Origin: Cornus controversa
Lineage: Eukaryota; Streptophyta; Magnoliopsida; Cornales; Cornaceae
NCBI GenBank assembly: GCA_026545225.1
Contig: CM048852.1
Coordinates: forward strand, 7,922,501 to 7,986,500
Direction: 5' to 3'
Length of the DNA: 64,000 nt
Shown: positions 56,437 through 64,000 of the stretch, one piece after another
Position numbering within the stretch: position 1 is the first letter of the stretch
Layout of the letters: every line of letters begins with the position of its first letter
Position numbers and translations under genes: made by a program
The notes under the pieces: generated by a model
Databases searched by the model: none
What the model saw: only the letters and a program-made list of their open reading frames with translations
What the model was told of the DNA's origin: nothing

Positions 56437-57105
56437 ATGAAAACTACCAACCAAACTACTGAACCACAACCATCCTCAAACGAAACAAAAGTTGAAATCC
56501 CTGACAGTGATACGAAAGGACAAAACACCATGCAGAGAGGGGAGGTGGAGGATTTTGACTACTCCAAACGAGCACAGTGGATTAGAGCTGCCGTGTTGGG
56601 CGCCAACGATGGGCTTGTCTCAACAGCATCGCTTATGATGGGAGTTGGGGCGGTCCGAAACGACGTGAAGACCATGATCCTCACCGGGATTGCCGGTTTG
56701 GTGGCCGGTTCTTGTAGTATGTCCATCGGAGAGTTTGTGTCCGTGTACTCGCAGTATGACATAGAAAAGGCTCAAATGAAGAAAGAGAATGTGACTGGAA
56801 AAGAATTGGAGGTCAAGAAAGGGGATTTGCCAAACCCGCTGAAGGCAGCAACGGCATCTGGCTTGGCGTTCGCAGTGGGGGCGGTGGTGCCAATACTGGC
56901 CGCGGCGTTCGTGAAGGACTATAAGGTGAGGTTGGGGGTGGTGGTTGGGAATGTGACTCTTGCACTGATAGGGTTTGGATGGTTAGGTGCACTGATGGGA
57001 GGGACACCTGTGGTGAAGTCCGCATTGAGGGTATTGGTTGGGGGGTGGCTTGCAATGGCGATCACTTTTGGCATAACCAAATTGGTTGGTGCCACTGGAT
57101 TATGA
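56437..57105 (+). CDS. VTL: Vacuolar iron transporter-like protein (nodulin-21 type), copy 2
   Basis: 222 aa, intronless. It is identical to copy 3 as read here and differs from copy 1 by two residues (Gln29, Gly129) plus one silent CTG/TTG change near codon 135. Domain layout as in copy 1: the VIT signature at 48-67 and five predicted helices, likely tonoplast iron import. The promoter is uninterrupted: TATA box at 56,293, about 145 bp before the ATG, and about 0.9 kb of spacer shared with copy 3 in front of it. A 3.5-kb solo LTR lies about 1.05 kb upstream. Confidence 0.93.
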   Translation: MKTTNQTTEPQPSSNETKVEIPDSDTKGQNTMQRGEVEDFDYSKRAQWIRAAVLGANDGLVSTASLMMGVGAVRNDVKTMILTGIAGLVAGSCSMSIGEFVSVYSQYDIEKAQMKKENVTGKELEVKKGDLPNPLKAATASGLAFAVGAVVPILAAAFVKDYKVRLGVVVGNVTLALIGFGWLGALMGGTPVVKSALRVLVGGWLAMAITFGITKLVGATGL

Positions 57106-59872
57106 ACGTATTATTTTACTTTTCTTTTTTATTAGGCTAAGAAAGTAAGACAATATGTATATTTAAGAACAAGAAGAAATCACATGCATTTCAGTTGATG
57201 ATGATCATGTAGTATCAGAGTTTTAAGCACAAGAATTTCCCCTAAAGAAACAACTCTTTAATTAATACAAACCTCATAAAAATAAGGCTTAGAAATTTTT
57301 TATTTATTTTTGGTTAAGTGGATTGGAGAGTAAAGTTATAAGATTCTTGGCATTGAATCATGTTTCAATTAATCACTGGCTGATTAGTATAGTTGGTGGT
57401 GTAACATCTCCTTCCTTCCCTCAAAAGGGAGGACTGATGTTGGAGTTATGGAAAGAAGAAAAAAAATCTGTCTCAATTAAGTTTGTTACAAGTCAATGGA
57501 CGCAGAACAAAAATATATATGAGTTTGGAAAAAAATGTACGAATTAACAACTTTAAAAAAAAAGAAAGAATGAAGAAGAAGAAGACAAAGTTGGAAAAGA
57601 AAGAAAGATTTAGAGAAACTTTTAGAAAGGATTAAATATAGGAAGGGACAATTGAAAATTTTATAAATTATATAAAAATATGCAAAAGAAATTAATGGGT
57701 AAACAAAGGTTCAACTGAAAAGAAAAATTAAAGTTCTTTTTTTTTTTCACATTTAATTCCCATTCACTGCATTCATGTACCCAAAATCTCTTGCTAATAC
57801 TTGCAGCGTATTCAAATGGCAAGGAATTTTTAGTGAGAAGCCCAGCACTAGATTTTAAGTTACGTTGTCCCTGAATACTAAACGTAAATCTCTAAGACCA
57901 ACTTGTCACGCCCCAAAAACCACGTGGCACTATATCAATCCACATGTGTTTCCAAGGTAAGACGTAACAATCGGCCAAAACATACGAATGCATAAAATAC
58001 ACATTAATTTCATTATCCCAACGCAAAGAAAAAATTAACTTAAAGGGTTTAAAAATTCAATCCGACTAATTTGAAGGCGGAAATGCGTTCCGAACACCAT
58101 CCTTATTAGATCAACATAAGATTAATGTCAAATCCATGCAAAATTCAGAATACGTTGTTCTAGAGAATTCAATGAAAAGCAACAAATTAGATAATAATCT
58201 ATAATAATAAGTAGAAATGAAAGTGTCTCCACAATTATTATTCCAATCACCTGAATCTTTTTTTTATGGAATGGAATGAGCTCGATAGCCCAGGAAGCAA
58301 ACTTCTTTCCTACTCTAAAGTTTTGTTATTTACGTAATTTAAAATTTAAACATTTTTCTCTAACATAACTAAATAGAACATTTATTAACCAAGCAAATAA
58401 TGTTAATATAATTATGTTTAGAGCAATTAAATATCAATGCATGAAAAGTGCAGGCACGGTCAATTACAATGACATAACTCACATGTATGGTATGATAACA
58501 AACAATAAATAGTAAATGACATGATAACAAACAATTAACACTAAATGCAACGTCATCAATGTAATGTAATGCAGAACTCCTTCCACTACCAACAACCTCT
58601 ACTATGAACCCTACCTGAAGCTGTCACTAGAAGGGTTGGTGCCACCCTAGCATAGCGTAGATCCTTTGACACACCTGAAGTTGTTATTGTTAGTCATCTC
58701 TCATACTACCTATGTAGACACCCATGTCCACCATGGAACAGGCCTATTTATGAACAAGTGTAGTAATCGTGCTCTATCAACTCTATCGTGCAGGAATTAT
58801 CAAGTGTTCATGCATCATATCAGTCCATGTACTTATTATATCATGAATACATTAATACAATTATTCTCAATAGTTCAAAGGCAATGTCTACACAAATAAT
58901 ACCATAGTTCGTAATCTACTTAATTTAACAAAGTAGTCATTTTTTCACGTACTAAAACAAATTTATTGGCATCAATTTAATACAATAGAAAACAGAGAAA
59001 AATAAAGAAATCTATCATTAATTTATTTTATCTAATTTATTTGTATACACTTGAATGGACATTCAATATAATTGGCTTGGTAACTTAGAAGCTAAACATA
59101 TCAATGTAGTTAATATGTTTGCTAATATTATTCAAGTTATATTTATATATATATATTACTTACTTGATTACATAAATATTTACGTATTTCTTTATATTGG
59201 ACGAAGGCTTGTCGCAAATACTAATCTATATTATATTTACAACTTAATGAATTAAACATACTCAAAAAGTTTCTCCAAATTCAATATAATTGGCTTGGTA
59301 ACTTAGAAGCTAAACATATCAATGTAGTTAATATGTTTGCTAATATTATTCAAGTTATATTTATATATATATATTACTTACTTGATTACATAAATATTTA
59401 CGTATTTCTTTATATTGGACGAAGGCTTGTCGCAAATACTAATCTATATTATATTTACAACTTAATGAATTAAACATACTCAAAAAGTTTCTCCAAATTC
59501 TAAACGTAGGTAAATGACATGAGAATTCCAAAACACTTGATTAATATATATATAATATATTATATGTGTACACTAATCATTACATAATTTAGGCATAATC
59601 TCCAAATTCTAAACGTAGGTATATAACAAGACAATTCCAAAACTACACTTGACTAGGATATATATAATATATTCTATATGTGCACTCATTATTCCTTAGT
59701 TTAGGGATAATCTCCAGATTCTAAACTTAGATATATAACAAGACAATTCCAAAACACTTTATTAGAATATAAATAACGTACTGTATATGTGCAGTCATTA
59801 TTTCTTAATTTAGGCATAATCTCCAAATTCTAAACTAGGTATATAACAAGAAAATTCCAAAACACTTCATTA

Positions 59873-59912
<40 letters not shown>

Positions 59913-60255
59913 CTTACTTACTTACTTAAATACATAAATATATACATATTCCTTTATATTGGAAGAATGTTTTTTGCAAATACTACTTTGTATTATATTT
60001 AAACCTAATGAATTAAACTCACTCAAAATATTTTTCCAAATTCTAAATGTAGAGATATGACAAGACAATTCCAAAACACTTAAATAGAACATTCCTTAGA
60101 GCCAATCTATCTTTCTGTTTGCGCAAGTTTATTACGCACTAATACACATACATGTGTAAATGTATACTCTACCGATTCATAATACCAAACACTAAAATTA
60201 TGAAACCAACCAAAACTCACATATTACTCACGTCACTATGCTTCTCACAGCATAT

Positions 60256-60305
<50 letters not shown>

Positions 60306-61057
60306 TACTTATATAGAGTATATTTGTGTTTCTTTATATAAATATAATTTTCTTTTATACATTTATTTCAGTAAAACATCTCTAGATTACAATAAATATA
60401 TGTTTTCTTACATTATTTTCTTTTGTTTAAAAAATTCAGATTAACAAAAACATTATAATTCTTTAATGAAGAATGTTATTCTTGCCCATAATTCAAACTT
60501 GAAAATCAGCCAAAAACTTTTTTATCTTTAGATATGTTTAAATGGGAAACATAAATCTCAATTAAATTGTATATATCAACAAATAGGTCTTCGCTTTGTG
60601 TTTTAAGCCTAAATTACCAGTTCAAAAATTATTTTTTCTTCTCTAAAAATCAATTTGATTGGTTTTATAGTACTCATATACAGATCAAGCCATCTTTTAA
60701 CAAAATCAACTCAGTTGAAAAGTACTTTTCTCCCCAAAGAATTAATCAAGTTTATTTTCTATCCATTTCACAAGTGCGAACGCGCATTCGTTGCCAAAAA
60801 AAAAAATTTGTGAACGCGCATCAGATTCCTTGGAACAAGTCTCCGGCCACCACCTAAACCCAACTATGCCAAATGCCTATCAACATCTTCTACGGTACAC
60901 TTTACACTCCTTGTATATATAGGGGTTGTGTGTCCTGGCCTCCACACTTCTTCACATAAACCATCACACACACACACACACACACATTTATATATCCTAA
61001 CTTCGTATTGCACATAACAAGCCTCTTTCATTCTTCTCTTCCTCTACTTCCATTGAA
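57106..61057 (+). repeat. Spacer of tandem unit C, with an internal 218-bp duplication
   Basis: Matches unit B without the solo LTR. A 218-bp segment starting ATTCAATATAATTGGCTTGG at 59,061 is repeated at 59,279-59,496. Units B and D carry it once. The segment at 51,650-51,780 of unit B (GTTAGTTAGTTTAGCCATAC to AGTTATATG) is missing here near 59,910. (TA)n runs differ in length (59,877-59,910; 60,259-60,300). Confidence 0.88.
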
Positions 61058-61726
61058 ATGAAAACTACCAACCAAACTACTGAACCACAACCATCCTCAA
61101 ACGAAACAAAAGTTGAAATCCCTGACAGTGATACGAAAGGACAAAACACCATGCAGAGAGGGGAGGTGGAGGATTTTGACTACTCCAAACGAGCACAGTG
61201 GATTAGAGCTGCCGTGTTGGGCGCCAACGATGGGCTTGTCTCAACAGCATCGCTTATGATGGGAGTTGGGGCGGTCCGAAACGACGTGAAGACCATGATC
61301 CTCACCGGGATTGCCGGTTTGGTGGCCGGTTCTTGTAGTATGTCCATCGGAGAGTTTGTGTCCGTGTACTCGCAGTATGACATAGAAAAGGCTCAAATGA
61401 AGAAAGAGAATGTGACTGGAAAAGAATTGGAGGTCAAGAAAGGGGATTTGCCAAACCCGCTGAAGGCAGCAACGGCATCTGGCTTGGCGTTCGCAGTGGG
61501 GGCGGTGGTGCCAATACTGGCCGCGGCGTTCGTGAAGGACTATAAGGTGAGGTTGGGGGTGGTGGTTGGGAATGTGACTCTTGCACTGATAGGGTTTGGA
61601 TGGTTAGGTGCACTGATGGGAGGGACACCTGTGGTGAAGTCCGCATTGAGGGTATTGGTTGGGGGGTGGCTTGCAATGGCGATCACTTTTGGCATAACCA
61701 AATTGGTTGGTGCCACTGGATTATGA
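61058..61726 (+). CDS. VTL: Vacuolar iron transporter-like protein (nodulin-21 type), copy 3
   Basis: 222 aa, same protein as copy 2. The surrounding spacer shares with unit C the variants that set both apart from unit B (for example CCCAGGAAGC and ATCAATGCATG), so copies 2 and 3 arose in the latest duplication step. The TATA box is at 60,914 and a (CA)n leader run at 60,965-60,987. All family residues seen in copy 1 are intact; nothing indicates inactivation. Confidence 0.93.
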   Translation: MKTTNQTTEPQPSSNETKVEIPDSDTKGQNTMQRGEVEDFDYSKRAQWIRAAVLGANDGLVSTASLMMGVGAVRNDVKTMILTGIAGLVAGSCSMSIGEFVSVYSQYDIEKAQMKKENVTGKELEVKKGDLPNPLKAATASGLAFAVGAVVPILAAAFVKDYKVRLGVVVGNVTLALIGFGWLGALMGGTPVVKSALRVLVGGWLAMAITFGITKLVGATGL

Positions 61727-64000
61727 ACGTATTATTTTACTTTTCTTTTTTATTAGGCTAAGAAAGTAAGACAATATGTATATTTAAGAACAAGAAGAAA
61801 TCACATGCATTTCAGTTGATGATGATCATGTAGTATCAGAGTTTTAAGCACAAGAATTTCCCCTAAAGAAACAACTCTTTAATTAATACAAACCTCATAA
61901 AAATAAGGCTTAGAAATTTTTTATTTATTTTTGGTTAAGTGGATTGGAGAGTAAAGTTATAAGATTCTTGGCATTGAATCATGTTTCAATTAATCACTGG
62001 CTGATTAGTATAGTTGGTGGTGTAACATCTCCTTCCTTCCCTCAAAAGGGAGGACTGATGTTGGAGTTATGGAAAGAAGAAAAAAAATCTGTCTCAATTA
62101 AGTTTGTTACAAGTCAATGGACGCAGAACAAAAATATATATGAGTTTGGAAAAAAATGTACGAATTAACAACTTTAAAAAAAAAGAAAGAATGAAGAAGA
62201 AGAAGACAAAGTTGGAAAAGAAAGAAAGATTTAGAGAAACTTTTAGAAAGGATTAAATATAGGAAGGGACAATTGAAAATTTTATAAATTATATAAAAAT
62301 ATGCAAAAGAAATTAATGGGTAAACAAAGGTTCAACTGAAAAGAAAAATTAAAGTTCTTTTTTTTTTTCACATTTAATTCCCATTCACTGCATTCATGTA
62401 CCCAAAATCTCTTGCTAATACTTGCAGCGTATTCAAATGGCAAGGAATTTTTAGTGAGAAGCCCAGCACTAGATTTTAAGTTACGTTGTCCCTGAATACT
62501 AAACGTAAATCTCTAAGACCAACTTGTCACGCCCCAAAAACCACGTGGCACTATATCAATCCACATGTGTTTCCAAGGTAAGACGTAACAATCGGCCAAA
62601 ACATACGAATGCATAAAATACACATTAATTTCATTATCCCAACGCAAAGAAAAAATTAACTTAAAGGGTTTAAAAATTCAATCCGACTAATTTGAAGGCG
62701 GAAATGCGTTCCGAACACCATCCTTATTAGATCAACATAAGATTAATGTCAAATCCATGCAAAATTCAGAATACGTTGTTCTAGAGAATTCAATGAAAAG
62801 CAACAAATTAGATAATAATCTATAATAATAAGTAGAAATGAAAGTGTCTCCACAATTATTATTCCAATCACCTGAATCTTTTTTTTATGGAATGGAATGA
62901 GCTCGATAGCCCAGGAAGCAAACTTCTTTCCTACTCTAAAGTTTTGTTATTTACGTAATTTAAAATTTAAACATTTTTCTCTAACATAACTAAATAGAAC
63001 ATTTATTAACCAAGCAAATAATGTTAATATAATTATGTTTAGAGCAATTAAATATCAATGCATGAAAAGTGCAGGCACGGTCAATTACAATGACATAACT
63101 CACATGTATGGTATGATAACAAACAATAAATAGTAAATGACATGATAACAAACAATTAACACTAAATGCAACGTCATCAATGTAATGTAATGCAGAACTC
63201 CTTCCACTACCAACAACCTCTACTATGAACCCTACCTGAAGCTGTCACTAGAAGGGTTGGTGCCACCCTAGCATAGCGTAGATCCTTTGACACACCTGAA
63301 GTTGTTATTGTTAGTCATCTCTCATACTACCTATGTAGACACCCATGTCCACCATGGAACAGGCCTATTTATGAACAAGTGTAGTAATCGTGCTCTATCA
63401 ACTCTATCGTGCAGGAATTATCAAGTGTTCATGCATCATATCAGTCCATGTACTTATTATATCATGAATACATTAATACAATTATTCTCAATAGTTCAAA
63501 GGCATTGTCTACACAAATAATACCATAGTTCGTAATCTACTTAATTTAACAAAGTAGTCATTTTTTCACGTACTAAAACAAATTTATTGGCATCAATTTA
63601 ATACAATAGAAAACAGAGAAAAATAAAGAAATCTATCATTAATTTATTTTATCTAATTTATTTGTATACACTTGAATGGACATTCAATATAATTGGCTTG
63701 GTAACTTAGAAGCTAAACATATCAATGTAGTTAATATGTTTGCTAATATTATTCAAGTTATATTTATATATATATATTACTTACTTGATTACATAAATAT
63801 TTACGTATTTCTTTATATTGGACGAAGGCTTGTCGCAAATACTAATCTATATTATATTTACAACTTAATGAATTAAACATACTCAAAAAGTTTCTCCAAA
63901 TTCTAAACGTAGGTAAATGACATGAGAATTCCAAAACACTTGATTAATATATATATAATATATTATATGTGTACACTAATCATTACATAATTTAGGCATA
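61727..64000 (+). repeat. Spacer of tandem unit D, cut by the window end
   Basis: Continues colinear with unit C to the last base, but lacks the 218-bp duplication. The array probably continues to the right. Confidence 0.85.

Overview
This is a nuclear plant genomic window, almost certainly from a eudicot. It is AT-rich and has intron-split genes, plant-specific gene families (a calcium-dependent protein kinase, augmin subunit 4, nodulin-like vacuolar iron transporters) and a dense load of nested LTR retrotransposons, TRIMs and MITE/MULE-like elements. No operons, bacterial genes, rRNA or tRNA genes were seen. All calls are from reading the sequence; no database search was run.

Layout. (1) 1-2,030: two small inverted-repeat elements, then the promoter and leader of a CDPK gene, with a three-fold (CT)n-bearing repeat directly in front of the start codon. 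(2) 2,033-9,829 (+): a complete 8-exon CDPK gene (CPK29-like, 526 aa). Its large first intron holds a LINE fragment and local duplications, and one intron appears to use a GC-AG splice pair. (3) 9.8-19.1 kb: AT-rich sequence with nested TIR elements, SSRs and a LINE tail; it has no convincing gene. (4) 19.4-32.0 kb (-): four exons, consistent in order and phase, of an augmin subunit 4 (AUG4/HAUS4) gene fragment. Its central intron carries a GGACACG-rich TIR element and a Ty1/copia element (22,765-31,563). The copia element is itself interrupted by a 3.0-kb solo LTR in gag and a tandem TRIM in the integrase region. (5) 32.6-40.0 kb: a gag-only LTR element on the minus strand (TSD TATAC), with a 3.5-kb solo LTR inserted in gag and two minisatellites. 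(6) 40.0-64.0 kb: a tandem array of about 4.6-kb units carrying three nearly identical intronless vacuolar-iron-transporter-like genes (48,387; 56,437; 61,058; all +), plus a gene-less truncated unit at the left end. TE insertions unique to individual units (a TRIM, a nested pair of LTRs just upstream of the TATA box of gene 1, and a 3.5-kb solo LTR between genes 1 and 2) can be dated because sister units preserve the empty sites.

The genes do not form a pathway. The kinase is a Ca2+ sensor-effector, AUG4 belongs to the microtubule-nucleating augmin complex, and the VIT-like proteins would move iron (or Mn) into vacuoles. The most informative features are the recent tandem amplification of the iron transporter, with copy-specific promoter disruption, and the readable insertion history.
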